Shown piece after piece: positions 45,614 through 55,168 of a stretch of 64,000 bases of DNA (positions are counted from its first letter, which is position 1; every line of letters starts with the position of its first letter). Under the pieces are notes generated by a model. It had not been told where the DNA came from. It was given only the letters and a program-made list of their open reading frames with translations, and ran no database searches. The position numbers and the translations under genes were made by a program. The stretch spans positions 1 through 64,000 of the forward strand of contig NZ_JBBCAS010000009.1 of NCBI RefSeq assembly GCF_037203765.1, written 5' to 3'. This stretch comes from Sediminicola sp037203765. GTDB lineage: Bacteria > Bacteroidota > Bacteroidia > Flavobacteriales > Flavobacteriaceae.

Positions 45614-46192
45614 ATGAAAAAAAGTGTATTCAGTTTAGTATTGGCAGTCGTAATGGGCTCAACTGCTTTTGCAACCCCTCAAGTGGATGTAGAAAAGAAA
45701 GAAGTAAAAACTTCTGAAAGTACCGTGACCTGGAAAGGTTACAAGGTGACAGGTTCGCACTATGGAACCATTAACCTTAAAGAAGGTGCATTAATGTTCG
45801 ATGGGGATAAATTGACCGGAGGTGAATTCGTAGTGGACATGACGTCTTTGATTTCAACCGACCTGGAAGGTGAATCCAAAGGAAAATTGGAAGGACATTT
45901 GAAATCTGACGACTTTTTTGGGGTTGAAAAAAATCCAACCTCCACATTGGTTTTCACCAATGTTAAGGCCACAGGAAAAAATTCCTACAAAGTTTCAGGA
46001 GACTTGACCATCAAGGGAAAAACAAATCCGGTAACATTTGATGTTTCCGTTTATGGAAACAAAGCTACTGCCACCATGAAAGTAGACCGTTCCAAATACG
46101 ACGTACGTTACGGTTCAGGAAGTTTCTTTGACAATTTAGGAGACAAGACCATCTATGACGAGTTTGATTTGGTAGTAGACCTAGCATTCTAG
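45614..46192 (+). CDS. YceI family periplasmic protein
   Basis: 192 residues with a signal peptide (1-20, ending TAFA). YceI lipocalin-like barrel with TVTWKGYKVTGSHYGTINLK, GHLKSDDFFGVEKNPTS and DRSKYDVRYGSGSFFD. The family binds isoprenoid-type lipids in the periplasm. 43 bp after the nitroreductase gene, so a redox or quinone-related role for the operon is plausible. Confidence 0.92.
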   Translation: MKKSVFSLVLAVVMGSTAFATPQVDVEKKEVKTSESTVTWKGYKVTGSHYGTINLKEGALMFDGDKLTGGEFVVDMTSLISTDLEGESKGKLEGHLKSDDFFGVEKNPTSTLVFTNVKATGKNSYKVSGDLTIKGKTNPVTFDVSVYGNKATATMKVDRSKYDVRYGSGSFFDNLGDKTIYDEFDLVVDLAF

Positions 46193-46212
46193 TCTTATTC
46201 CAATAATGTTTT

Positions 46213-46237
46213 AAACCTCACTTTTGTGGGGTTTTTT
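46213..46237 (+). terminator. Terminator of the marR-yceI operon
   Basis: AAACCTCAC/GTGGGGTTT stem with a TTTT loop, followed by a T-run, 20 bp after the yceI stop. Confidence 0.85.
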
Positions 46238-46256
46238 ATTTTTTCCATAACAGCTG

Positions 46257-46287
46257 TTTGTCAATTTAAATTTCCTCCCTATATTTG
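46257..46287 (+). promoter_or_regulatory. trp operon promoter
   Basis: TTTG (46257-46260), exactly 19 bp, then TATATTTG (46280-46287): a full match to the Bacteroidota consensus. Transcription should start near 46292-46294, just before the leader-peptide ATG. Confidence 0.85.
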
Positions 46288-46294
46288 AGGCTCA

Positions 46295-46351
46295 ATGAAG
46301 AACAGAATATCAAATACTTGGTGGTGGAAAAACTTACGAACAACGTCGTGA
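46295..46351 (+). CDS. trpL: trp operon leader peptide
   Basis: 18 codons reading MKNRISNTWWWKNLRTTS, with three consecutive TGG codons (46319-46327). It lies between a consensus promoter and an intrinsic terminator upstream of trpE. Its ATG is only a few bases from the predicted transcription start, so the message may be almost leaderless. Stalling at the Trp codons when charged tRNA-Trp is scarce would be expected to prevent terminator formation. CGTGA at 46347-46351 can pair with TCACG (46393-46397) in the terminator loop. Confidence 0.8.
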   Translation: MKNRISNTWWWKNLRTTS

Positions 46352-46380
46352 GCAGAGCATCATTGTAGTTATACTATATA

Positions 46381-46411
46381 AAAGGCTTGTCATCACGACA
46401 AGCCTTTTTTC
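46381..46411 (+). terminator. trp attenuator terminator
   Basis: An 11-bp perfect stem AAAGGCTTGTC/GACAAGCCTTT with a 5-nt loop, followed by a T-run, 30 bp after the leader-peptide stop and 46 bp before trpE. Confidence 0.85.
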
Positions 46412-46456
46412 ATTTTGACTTAAAACCATCGAGGGACATAAAAACTGAGAATACCC

Positions 46457-47854
46457 ATGAAATACGAATTAGTTACCCATTATAAAAAAATACTGGCAGA
46501 TACCATTACCCCTGTTAGTGTGTATCTTAAGATCAGGGATAGGTTTCCAAACAGCATTTTACTGGAAAGTAGTGATTATCACGCCAACGACAACAGTTTC
46601 TCCTATATCTGCTGTAATCCCATTGCCTCTATTAAGGTGGAGAACGAAATGGTGGTGCAGCATTTCCCAGATGGGACCACAACGAAAATTGCCATTGCCA
46701 AGGATACTGATATTCCGGCAATCCTGGATGATTTCAGCAAAAAATTCGATGCCCCAAACCATGGCTTCAAGTTTATAAACAATGGCTTGTTCGGTTATAT
46801 GGCCTATGATGCGGTACGTTACTTTGAGGATCTACACCTTACCAAAAAGGACAATAGCATTTCTATTCCCGATATTTATTATGCGGTGTATCAGAATATC
46901 ATTGCCATCAACCATTTTAAGAACGAAGCCTATATCTTTGCACATTGTCATAAAACAGAGAACAACATCCCGGAGTTAGAGCAAATTCTAAGTGCCAAAA
47001 ACTTCGCTTCCTTTAACTTTTCAAAATCAGGAGATCCCGTTTCCAATTTAGAAGATGGGGAATACAAAGCACAGGTGGCATTGGCAAAAAAGCATTGCCA
47101 GCGGGGAGACGTCTTTCAATTGGTCCTGTCCAGAAGGTTTTCACAGGAGTTCAAAGGAGATGAATTCAATGTCTATAGGGCGTTGCGTTCCATCAACCCC
47201 TCTCCATATCTGTTCTATTTTGACTATGGTGATTTTAAGATTTTTGGAAGCTCTCCCGAGGCCCAATTGATTGTTAAGGATGGGAAGGCAGAAATCCACC
47301 CTATCGCAGGTACTTTCAAAAGAACGGGCAATGACGAGCAAGATGCTGTACTTGCCAAACAATTAAAGGTGGACGACAAAGAAAATAGCGAGCATGTGAT
47401 GTTGGTAGATCTCGCCCGTAACGACCTAAGCCGACATGGCTCAGATGTGGTGGTGGAAAACTATAGGGAAGTACAATTCTTTTCACACGTGATCCATCTG
47501 GTGTCCAAGGTCACCGGACAAAAGAAAAAGGATACGCCCACCATGAAAGTGGTAGCCGACACCTTCCCGGCTGGCACATTGAGTGGCGCCCCAAAGCATA
47601 TGGCCATGCAGTTGATAGACAGGTACGAAAAGACCAATAGGGGCTATTACGGTGGGGCCATAGGATTTATGGATTTCAATGGAAATTTCAACCACGCCAT
47701 TATGATCAGGACTTTCCTGAGCAAAAACCACGAACTGCACTATCAGGCAGGGGCAGGTTTGGTTGCGGCATCCAATCCTGATGACGAATTGCAGGAGACC
47801 TATAATAAATTGGGTGCATTGACCAAGGCACTTGAAATAGCGGAAACCATATAA
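46457..47854 (+). CDS. trpE: Anthranilate synthase component I
   Basis: 465 residues. The N-terminal domain has the Trp feedback motif LLESSDY; the chorismate-binding domain (about 195-460) has QLVLSRRF, AGTFKRTG, VDLARNDL and GTLSGAPKHMAMQLI. It makes anthranilate from chorismate with ammonia supplied by TrpG, encoded next. First structural gene of the operon, behind a leader-peptide attenuator. Confidence 0.97.
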   Translation: MKYELVTHYKKILADTITPVSVYLKIRDRFPNSILLESSDYHANDNSFSYICCNPIASIKVENEMVVQHFPDGTTTKIAIAKDTDIPAILDDFSKKFDAPNHGFKFINNGLFGYMAYDAVRYFEDLHLTKKDNSISIPDIYYAVYQNIIAINHFKNEAYIFAHCHKTENNIPELEQILSAKNFASFNFSKSGDPVSNLEDGEYKAQVALAKKHCQRGDVFQLVLSRRFSQEFKGDEFNVYRALRSINPSPYLFYFDYGDFKIFGSSPEAQLIVKDGKAEIHPIAGTFKRTGNDEQDAVLAKQLKVDDKENSEHVMLVDLARNDLSRHGSDVVVENYREVQFFSHVIHLVSKVTGQKKKDTPTMKVVADTFPAGTLSGAPKHMAMQLIDRYEKTNRGYYGGAIGFMDFNGNFNHAIMIRTFLSKNHELHYQAGAGLVAASNPDDELQETYNKLGALTKALEIAETI

Positions 47855-47909
47855 AAGTTTAGAGAAAAAGTTTACCCATCCGTTGCAAATCGGAATAGCA
47901 AAACAGGAA

Positions 47910-48482
47910 ATGAAAAAAATACTAGTAATAGACAACTACGATAGCTTTACCTACAATCTTGTACATTATTTGGAAGATTTGGATTGTAAGGTGACCGTAA
48001 AAAGAAACGACCAATTGAGCCTTGATGACGTTGAACCATATGATAAAATAGTGCTCTCCCCAGGTCCTGGTATTCCAGATGAAGCTGGTTTGCTAAAGGA
48101 GATCATTGCTTCTTATGCCCCTACCAAGAGTATCTTTGGTGTTTGTCTGGGACAACAGGCTATAGCGGAAGTCTTTGGTGGTTCTTTGGACAATCTCGAA
48201 CAGGTTTACCATGGTATCGCAACAAAGATCAACATCATAAAAGACGATATCCTTTTCCAAGATATGCCTAGGGAGATTGAAGTGGGCCGATATCATTCGT
48301 GGGTGGTAAACACAAACCTTCCTGCGTCCCTTGAGGCTACTTCCCTAGATGAAAATGGACAAATCATGTCCCTGCGACATAGAGAGTACGATGTGTGCGC
48401 CGTCCAGTTCCATCCTGAATCGGTATTGACTCCGGAAGGGAAGAAAATGTTGAGGAACTGGGTTGAACATGAAGCTAACTGA
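47910..48482 (+). CDS. trpG: Anthranilate synthase component II (glutamine amidotransferase)
   Basis: 190 residues from the ATG at 47910 (MKKILVIDNYDSFTYN); the TTG at 47883 is not needed. Class I amidotransferase triad: Cys in FGVCLGQQAIAEVFGG, His and Glu in VQFHPESVLTPEG. Supplies ammonia to TrpE. 55 bp after trpE. Confidence 0.96.
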   Translation: MKKILVIDNYDSFTYNLVHYLEDLDCKVTVKRNDQLSLDDVEPYDKIVLSPGPGIPDEAGLLKEIIASYAPTKSIFGVCLGQQAIAEVFGGSLDNLEQVYHGIATKINIIKDDILFQDMPREIEVGRYHSWVVNTNLPASLEATSLDENGQIMSLRHREYDVCAVQFHPESVLTPEGKKMLRNWVEHEAN

Positions 48483-48586
48483 TTTAGCAAGATCAGCATG
48501 ACCCTTACTTTATCGTACAATTATCAAAGGATCCTGATGGACAGCATACATATCCTGTCCATTGATATCCTCCAACAGAAAAGAAA

Positions 48587-49582
48587 ATGAAACAGATTTT
48601 AAATAGATTGATCAACCACGACGTCCTTTCCAAATCGGATGCAAAACAGGTTTTGGTGAACATTGCCAAAGGGGATTATAACACCAGCCAGATTGCGGCA
48701 TTCCTCACGGTATATATGATGAGAAGTGTTACCATTGAAGAATTGGAAGGTTTTAGGGATGCCTTATTGGAACTTTGTCTGGCGGTAGACCTTTCTGCCT
48801 ATAACCCCATTGATCTCTGCGGGACCGGTGGGGACGGGAAAGACACTTTCAATATTTCCACATTATCCTCATTTGTGACGGCAGGAGCCGGGATCAATGT
48901 CACCAAACATGGAAATTATGGGGTATCCTCTACCTGTGGCAGTAGTAATGTCATGGAGTTTTTGGGGATCAAGTTCAGCAATGACCCTGACTTCCTTGAA
49001 AAGACGATAGAACAAGCCGGAATATGCGTACTGCATGCTCCCCTGTTCCACCCGGCCATGAAAAATGTGGCTCCCATAAGAAGGGAATTGGGCGTGAAGA
49101 CATTTTTCAATATGTTGGGTCCTATGGTCAATCCCGCTTTTCCAAAAAACCAAATGGTAGGTGTCTTTAATCTCGAACTCGCCAGAATGTATGGTTACCT
49201 TTACCAAAAAACCGATATTAATTTTACCGTATTACATGCCTTGGACGGCTATGATGAAATATCTTTGACCGGGAATACAAAAACCATATCCAACCATTCG
49301 GAAACCATGCTAAAACCTTCCGATTTTGGTGTGGATACCATTGCACAAGCAGACATAGTAGGTGGGCACTCCATTGAGGAGTCGGCCCAAATTTTTCTTA
49401 ATGTCCTGCAGGGCAAGGGTACGGAACCACAGAACAACGTAGTTTGTGCCAATGCAGGAGTGGCCATAGCCACCGTAAAAAATATAAGTCCAAAGGAAGG
49501 CTTTGAACTGGCCAAGGAGTCCCTGCTTTCCGGAAAAGGATTGGCAGCCCTAAAAAAGATACAGGCCATTAGTGCCCAATAA
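48587..49582 (+). CDS. trpD: Anthranilate phosphoribosyltransferase
   Basis: 331 residues. PRPP-binding DLCGTGGDGKDTFNIST and KHGNYGVSSTCGSSNVME are intact; the anthranilate-binding Arg is in APIRRELGVKTFFN. Second step of Trp synthesis. 104 bp after trpG. Confidence 0.97.
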   Translation: MKQILNRLINHDVLSKSDAKQVLVNIAKGDYNTSQIAAFLTVYMMRSVTIEELEGFRDALLELCLAVDLSAYNPIDLCGTGGDGKDTFNISTLSSFVTAGAGINVTKHGNYGVSSTCGSSNVMEFLGIKFSNDPDFLEKTIEQAGICVLHAPLFHPAMKNVAPIRRELGVKTFFNMLGPMVNPAFPKNQMVGVFNLELARMYGYLYQKTDINFTVLHALDGYDEISLTGNTKTISNHSETMLKPSDFGVDTIAQADIVGGHSIEESAQIFLNVLQGKGTEPQNNVVCANAGVAIATVKNISPKEGFELAKESLLSGKGLAALKKIQAISAQ

Positions 49583-49631
49583 AAACAATAAATAGAAATC
49601 CCCGCTTTGCAAAGGGCGGTCTTTTGAACAA

Positions 49632-50420
49632 ATGAACATATTAGATAAAATAGTCTTTGATAAGCGCAAGGAGGTCGATTTAAAGAAATTGATCATCCCT
49701 ACCTCCCAATTGGAAGCCTCGGTCCTATTTGAAAGGCCAACGGTTTCCTTGGCAAATGCACTAAAACAAAGTGAAACAGGTATCATCGCCGAGCATAAAC
49801 GCCGGTCACCTTCCAAATCCGTTATCAATCAGGATCTGAATGTACAGGACGTAGCCACCGGTTATGAATTGGCAGGCGCATGTGGGATGTCTGTACTCAC
49901 CGATGGGAAGTATTTTGGTGGGTCTATGGACGACTTACTAATCGCACGGGCCGTTGTGACCATGCCCTTGCTCCGGAAAGAATTTATCATTGATGAATAT
50001 CAGATCTTGGAAGCCAAAGCCAATGGTGCAGACGTCATTTTATTGATCGCGGCAATATTGTCCAGAGAAGAAATCAAAGCCCTCTCCCAGTTTGCAAAAC
50101 AGTTGAACCTCGATGTTCTATTGGAAGTACACAATGAGGAAGAATTACACAAATCCATCATGCCCAGTTTGGATATGTTGGGGGTCAACAATAGGAACCT
50201 CAAAACGTTTGATGTCAGTTTGGAAACCAGCAAAAATTTATCGGCCATTATTCCTGATGAATTTGTAAAAGTTTCCGAGAGTGGTATAAGTACCATCGAA
50301 GCCATCAAAGATTTAAAGGACTTTGGCTATAAAGGATTTCTGATCGGGGAAAATTTTATGAAAACGGACAGCCCAGGTACACATGCCCATCGCTTTATTA
50401 ACGCCTTAAAAGGGAAGTAA
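49632..50420 (+). CDS. trpC: Indole-3-glycerol phosphate synthase
   Basis: 262 residues, a TIM barrel. Signature IIAEHKRRSPSKSVI with the catalytic Glu and Lys, then LLEVHNEEEL, GVNNRNLKTF and VSESGIST. Separate from trpF, as usual in Bacteroidota. Confidence 0.97.
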   Translation: MNILDKIVFDKRKEVDLKKLIIPTSQLEASVLFERPTVSLANALKQSETGIIAEHKRRSPSKSVINQDLNVQDVATGYELAGACGMSVLTDGKYFGGSMDDLLIARAVVTMPLLRKEFIIDEYQILEAKANGADVILLIAAILSREEIKALSQFAKQLNLDVLLEVHNEEELHKSIMPSLDMLGVNNRNLKTFDVSLETSKNLSAIIPDEFVKVSESGISTIEAIKDLKDFGYKGFLIGENFMKTDSPGTHAHRFINALKGK

Positions 50421-50438
50421 GGAAAAGACAAAACCAAT

Positions 50439-51107
50439 ATGAAAAACGCACCCAAAAATCAGGTTATCAAACTCAAGGTCTGCGGGATGAAATATGCAGA
50501 TAATATGGAAGCCGTCGCCAAGACAGCGCCAGATTACTTGGGCTTTATTTTCTGGGAACCCTCCAAGCGTGCTTTTAGCGGAGACATGGGTGCCATACCG
50601 TCCGACATTAAAAGGGTAGGTGTTTTTGTGGATGCCAAAATGGACGAAATACTTCAGAAAGTTTCGGAATTTGATCTGCAGGCAGTACAATTACATGGAA
50701 AGGAAACTTCCAAATTCTGTAAGGACCTGAAAGAAAATTACACTATACAAAAGCGAGGCAATTTAGAGATCATAAAGGTTTTCTCCATTTTGGATGACTT
50801 CGATTTTTCAATCTTGGCCGACTATGAAGCTGTTTGTGATTATTTCTTATTCGACACAAAGGGAAAATTACCTGGAGGCAACGGATACACCTTCAGTTGG
50901 CAGGTCCTCAAGAATTATCCTTCCACCAAACCCTACTTCTTGAGCGGGGGTATAGGATTGGAAGAAATCGATAAAATAACGACATTCCTGGAGGGCCCAG
51001 AATCCAAATATTGCTACGCCATTGACGTGAACAGCAAGTTTGAACTGGAACCAGGTCTGAAACAATTTGACAAGCTCAATAAATTTGTGCAATTATTACG
51101 TAAATAA
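50439..51107 (+). CDS. trpF: Phosphoribosylanthranilate isomerase
   Basis: 222 residues, TIM barrel. KVCGMKYADN carries the catalytic Cys, and VQLHGKE, LFDTKGKLPGGNGYTFSW and LSGGIGLEE follow. The catalytic Asp lies in the FDTKG region. 18 bp after trpC. Confidence 0.96.
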   Translation: MKNAPKNQVIKLKVCGMKYADNMEAVAKTAPDYLGFIFWEPSKRAFSGDMGAIPSDIKRVGVFVDAKMDEILQKVSEFDLQAVQLHGKETSKFCKDLKENYTIQKRGNLEIIKVFSILDDFDFSILADYEAVCDYFLFDTKGKLPGGNGYTFSWQVLKNYPSTKPYFLSGGIGLEEIDKITTFLEGPESKYCYAIDVNSKFELEPGLKQFDKLNKFVQLLRK

Positions 51108-51110
51108 AAA

Positions 51111-52304
51111 ATGGATACGATGACATTTAACGTGGATGAAAAAGGGTATTACGGAGATTTTGGCGGAGCTTATATTCCGGAAATGCTCTATCCGAACGTA
51201 GAAAATCTAAGGGAGAACTATTTGCGGATCATGTCCGAACCTTCATTCAAGGAAGAGTTTGACCAATTACTGAAAGATTATGTGGGCAGGCCCACGCCTC
51301 TGTATTTTGCCAAGCGGCTATCCGAAAAGTACAATACCAAGATCTACCTGAAACGGGAAGACCTCAACCACACCGGGGCACACAAGATCAACAATACCAT
51401 CGGGCAGATCTTAATGGCCAAACGCTTAGGCAAATCCCGTATCATTGCGGAAACTGGAGCCGGTCAGCACGGAGTGGCCACTGCCACAGTCTGTGCCCTT
51501 ATGGGCATGGAATGCATCGTTTATATGGGCGAGATAGATATTGCCCGTCAGGCACCCAACGTGGCCAGAATGAAAATGCTAGGTGCCCAAGTACGCCCTG
51601 CCATGTCCGGGAGCAGAACCTTAAAGGACGCTACCAATGAGGCCATTAGGGACTGGATCAACAATCCTGTGGACACCCATTACATTATCGGTTCCGCTAT
51701 CGGCCCACACCCCTACCCCGATATGGTGACCCGTTTTCAGGCGGTAATCTCCGAAGAGATCAAATGGCAGCTCCAAGAAAAGGAAGGAAAAGACAAACCG
51801 GATTATGTGGTTGCCTGCATTGGAGGCGGCAGTAACGCTGCTGGGACCTACTATCATTTCCTACATGAGGAGGAAGTTGGGATTATTGCCGTAGAGGCAG
51901 CTGGAAAAGGTGTGGACACCGGAGAAAGTGCCGCAACCTCCGCCCTGGGCAAGGAAGGCATCATACACGGTTGCAAAACCCTATTGATGCAGACCTCGGA
52001 CGGACAGATCACAGAACCCTATTCCATATCCGCAGGACTGGATTATCCCGGGGTGGGACCCATGCACGCCCATCTTTACAAAACGGGAAGGGCAGAATTT
52101 ATTTCGATCACGGATGATGATGCCATGCATGCCGGATTGGAGCTTTCCAAATTGGAGGGCATCATCCCCGCCATAGAAACCTCCCATGCCCTGGCCATTT
52201 TTGAACACAGAAAGTTCAACCCTGATGATGTGGTGGTCATCAATTTATCTGGCCGTGGCGATAAAGACCTGAACACTTACATCAAATATTTTAACTTGGC
52301 TTAG
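51111..52304 (+). CDS. trpB: Tryptophan synthase beta chain
   Basis: 397 residues. PLP Lys in LNHTGAHKINNTIGQ, then AETGAGQHGVATAT, and the phosphate-binding CIGGGSNAAG. All catalytic residues (Lys, Glu, Asp) look intact. 3 bp after trpF. Condenses indole with serine. Confidence 0.98.
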   Translation: MDTMTFNVDEKGYYGDFGGAYIPEMLYPNVENLRENYLRIMSEPSFKEEFDQLLKDYVGRPTPLYFAKRLSEKYNTKIYLKREDLNHTGAHKINNTIGQILMAKRLGKSRIIAETGAGQHGVATATVCALMGMECIVYMGEIDIARQAPNVARMKMLGAQVRPAMSGSRTLKDATNEAIRDWINNPVDTHYIIGSAIGPHPYPDMVTRFQAVISEEIKWQLQEKEGKDKPDYVVACIGGGSNAAGTYYHFLHEEEVGIIAVEAAGKGVDTGESAATSALGKEGIIHGCKTLLMQTSDGQITEPYSISAGLDYPGVGPMHAHLYKTGRAEFISITDDDAMHAGLELSKLEGIIPAIETSHALAIFEHRKFNPDDVVVINLSGRGDKDLNTYIKYFNLA

Positions 52305-52317
52305 TAGCACCTACAAG

Positions 52318-53079
52318 ATGAACAGAATTAATCAAAAATTACAGGGTAACGATAAGTTACTTTCCATATATTTCACTGCTGGCTACCCAGCATTGAACGA
52401 TACCGTGAAAATCATTCAGGACCTAGAGAAAAATGGAGTGGACATGATAGAAATTGGGTTGCCTTTTAGCGATCCATTGGCAGATGGCCCCACCATACAG
52501 GCAAGTTCTACCCAGGCTCTTAAAAATGGGATGAACACTTCCCTGCTTTTTGAACAGTTAAAGGATATTAGAAAAACAGTGTCCATTCCCTTGATCATCA
52601 TGGGGTATTTTAATCCTATGCTCCAATATGGCGTTGAGGCCTTCTGTAAAAAATGTCAAGAAATTGGGATAGACGGTATCATCATGCCCGATTTGCCCTT
52701 GGATGTATATCAGGACAAATACGAGCATATCTTCAAAGCACATGGTCTTGCCAATATCTTCCTGATCACTCCGCAAACCAGCGATGCACGCATCCAACAA
52801 ATAGATACGGCCTCCAACGCATTTATCTATATGGTCAGTTCCGCAAGTGTCACAGGTTCCCAGGATGGCTTTGGAAATACCCAAGAAGATTATTTCAACA
52901 GGGTGTCCGATATGAACCTGAGAAATCCTCAAATTGTGGGCTTTGGGATCAGCAATTCGGAAACCTTTAAACAGGCCACCAAAAAGGCCAAGGGTGCCAT
53001 CATAGGATCTGCCTTTATCAAACATGTGACCAAAAATGGGGTGAATGGCATTGATTCATTTATTAAGGCCATCCGTTAA
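52318..53079 (+). CDS. trpA: Tryptophan synthase alpha chain
   Basis: 253 residues. Catalytic Glu in MIEIGLPFSDPLADGPTIQ and Asp in DGIIMPDLPLDVY are present; the loop reads YMVSSASVTGSQDG. Cleaves indole-glycerol phosphate and passes indole to TrpB. 13 bp after trpB. Confidence 0.97.
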   Translation: MNRINQKLQGNDKLLSIYFTAGYPALNDTVKIIQDLEKNGVDMIEIGLPFSDPLADGPTIQASSTQALKNGMNTSLLFEQLKDIRKTVSIPLIIMGYFNPMLQYGVEAFCKKCQEIGIDGIIMPDLPLDVYQDKYEHIFKAHGLANIFLITPQTSDARIQQIDTASNAFIYMVSSASVTGSQDGFGNTQEDYFNRVSDMNLRNPQIVGFGISNSETFKQATKKAKGAIIGSAFIKHVTKNGVNGIDSFIKAIR

Positions 53080-53114
53080 GGATCAAACAACATTATTTTA
53101 ATTAGGTTACCAAA

Positions 53115-53330
53115 ATGGACGTCATCAACAACTGGAAAATTGTGATCCTTTTATGCCTGACCATAGGGTTGGCCCCCTTTGTCCCGGAACCCCACATATG
53201 GGGAAAGTTAAAATGGATGATGGGCGGTGCAACGGGCATGCAACCCATGGATTGGTTCGATGTTTTATTACATGGTTTCCCCTTTATTTTACTATTGAGA
53301 TTGGTCTTTTTAAAACTAAAAACAAAATAA
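53115..53330 (+). CDS. Small conserved membrane protein at the end of the trp operon
   Basis: 71 residues with two hydrophobic stretches (about 7-24 and 50-66) around an aromatic, Gly-rich centre IWGKLKWMMGGATGMQPMDW. Proteins of this type in Bacteroidota are often labelled RND-transporter-like, but the size excludes a transporter by itself and the function is unknown. It lies 35 bp after trpA and before the operon terminator, so it is co-transcribed with the trp genes. It contains four Trp. Confidence 0.75.
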   Translation: MDVINNWKIVILLCLTIGLAPFVPEPHIWGKLKWMMGGATGMQPMDWFDVLLHGFPFILLLRLVFLKLKTK

Positions 53331-53357
53331 AAAGGGAGCTGTAACGGCTCCCTTTTT
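53329..53357 (+). terminator. trp operon terminator
   Basis: An 11-bp stem AAAAAGGGAGC/GCTCCCTTTTT with a 7-nt loop, ending in a T-run directly after the stop codon of the 71-residue protein. Confidence 0.9.
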
Positions 53358-53441
53358 ATTCCCCATAAAAGTAGTCGGGCCTTTACCTTTATTATAAAAG
53401 TATTCCCTAAATTTAACTTTTTATAATTCATCTGAAACTTC

Positions 53442-54938
53442 ATGAAAAAAATTCTACTTCCCCTTATTTTACTTGCATTTTCAGCCATTTCCGCACAAGA
53501 GGCCATGCTATTGAAATCGAGCGTTAGGCACACTATCGATGAACTTAGGGATTTTGTTGCCATACCCAACGACGCCTTGGAACACGCAGATATCAATAGG
53601 AACATTACATGGCTTACCAAAAAATTCAACGAACGCGGTTTTAATACTTCCGTCCTGCCTACAGAAGGAGAATCCCTTTTTTTTGCGGCCCTCCCCATGG
53701 AGGACTCCAAGCCCACCATTCTATTTTACATGCATTTTGACGGGCAGTCTGTGGATCCTTCCAAATGGGACCAGCCCAACCCCTATCAGGTTGTTCTAAA
53801 GGCACCTGATGGCAATGGTTGGAAAAATCTTTCTTTTGACGAGCTCAATGAAGATATCAATTACGATTGGCGGTTGTTTGGGCGATCCACATCCGATGAC
53901 AAGGGACCAATTGTCATGTTCTTGAATACCATAGACCTTTTGAAAAAAGAGAACAAAGCCCTTCCCTACAATATCAAAGTTATCTTGGATAGTGAGGAAG
54001 AAAAAAGTAGCGCCCCATTGGCAAAAGCTGTCAAGGAATACAAAGAGTTATTGAAGGCCGATTTTTTGGTTATCAATGATGGGCCGGTACATAATTCAGG
54101 TAAACCTACCGTGATCTATGGCTGTAGGGGAATCACAACCCTCTCCTTGACCACCTATGGCCCGGAGAAACCACAGCATAGTGGACACTATGGTAATTAT
54201 GCACCCAATCCAGGCTTTCAATTGGCCGAAGTACTTGCCAGTATGAAGGATACGAATGGCAAAGTGACCATTGAAGGATTTTACAACGGTATCACCTTGG
54301 ATGAAGCCACCATGGCCATTTTGAAAAGTGTACCTGACAATGAAACGGAAATCAAAAACAACCTACAGATTAAAACACCGGAAAAAGTTGGCAGCTTTTA
54401 CCAAGAGGCCCTCCAATATCCATCCCTGAATATCCGGGGTATGGGCTCAGCTTGGATAGGTGAGAAAGCACGTACGGTGGTGCCCGAAAGTGCCACTGCC
54501 GAAATAGATATCCGACTGGTTCCGGAAAGCGACGGAACACGCCTTAAAAATCTGGTTAAGAAACATGTTGAAAAACAGGGTTATTTTGTGACCGCCAAAA
54601 TCCCTACGAAGGAAGAGCGCATGGCGCATAACAAAATAATGACCATTACCGAAGGGCCCGTGACCAATGCCTTCAGGACAGACTTGAATAATCCATATGG
54701 TAAATTTTTGGTAGAAACCTTGAGGAACACCTTTAAAGAGGAGGTTGTACAAATACGCATAATGGGCGGGACGGTTCCCATTGCCCCTTTTATCAACGAA
54801 CTCAAGATCCCAGCTTTTATAGTACCCATGGTAAACCCGGACAACAACCAACACAGTCCCAATGAAAATTTAAGGATTGGTCAGATTGCCTATGGCATAG
54901 AGACATTTTATAGCCTACTGAGCACACCAAAACTATAA
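53442..54938 (+). CDS. M20 family metallopeptidase, secreted
   Basis: 498 residues with a signal peptide (1-19, ending ISAQ). Metal ligands of the M20 fold are visible: His and Asp in YMHFDGQSVDPSKW, Asp in STSDDKGPI, the catalytic Glu pair in DSEEEKSSAP, and the late His in NNQHSPNENLRIGQ. A dimerisation domain lies between about 210 and 390. A periplasmic di- or carboxypeptidase is likely; substrate unknown. It stands alone between two terminators. Confidence 0.92.
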   Translation: MKKILLPLILLAFSAISAQEAMLLKSSVRHTIDELRDFVAIPNDALEHADINRNITWLTKKFNERGFNTSVLPTEGESLFFAALPMEDSKPTILFYMHFDGQSVDPSKWDQPNPYQVVLKAPDGNGWKNLSFDELNEDINYDWRLFGRSTSDDKGPIVMFLNTIDLLKKENKALPYNIKVILDSEEEKSSAPLAKAVKEYKELLKADFLVINDGPVHNSGKPTVIYGCRGITTLSLTTYGPEKPQHSGHYGNYAPNPGFQLAEVLASMKDTNGKVTIEGFYNGITLDEATMAILKSVPDNETEIKNNLQIKTPEKVGSFYQEALQYPSLNIRGMGSAWIGEKARTVVPESATAEIDIRLVPESDGTRLKNLVKKHVEKQGYFVTAKIPTKEERMAHNKIMTITEGPVTNAFRTDLNNPYGKFLVETLRNTFKEEVVQIRIMGGTVPIAPFINELKIPAFIVPMVNPDNNQHSPNENLRIGQIAYGIETFYSLLSTPKL

Positions 54939-54986
54939 ATACCAATCTGTAGATACATTAGCATATTCACAATAAATGAAAAGATG

Positions 54987-55011
54987 GCCTCCTCAATTGG
55001 AGGCTTTTTTT
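54987..55011 (+). terminator. Terminator after the M20 peptidase gene
   Basis: GCCTCC/GGAGGC stem with a 6-nt loop followed by seven T. Confidence 0.85.
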
Positions 55012-55168
55012 ATCCCTAATACTTGCCCTATGCCCCTAACGCCACAAAGGCTGACGCAATCGCAGCTAGGATCCATCTATATGCACCATAAATCTTATCT
55101 TTAGAGAAACACGCTTATAGTAGCACATCTCTACAAGGCTTTGGAATCACCATTATAAAATAAGATTT

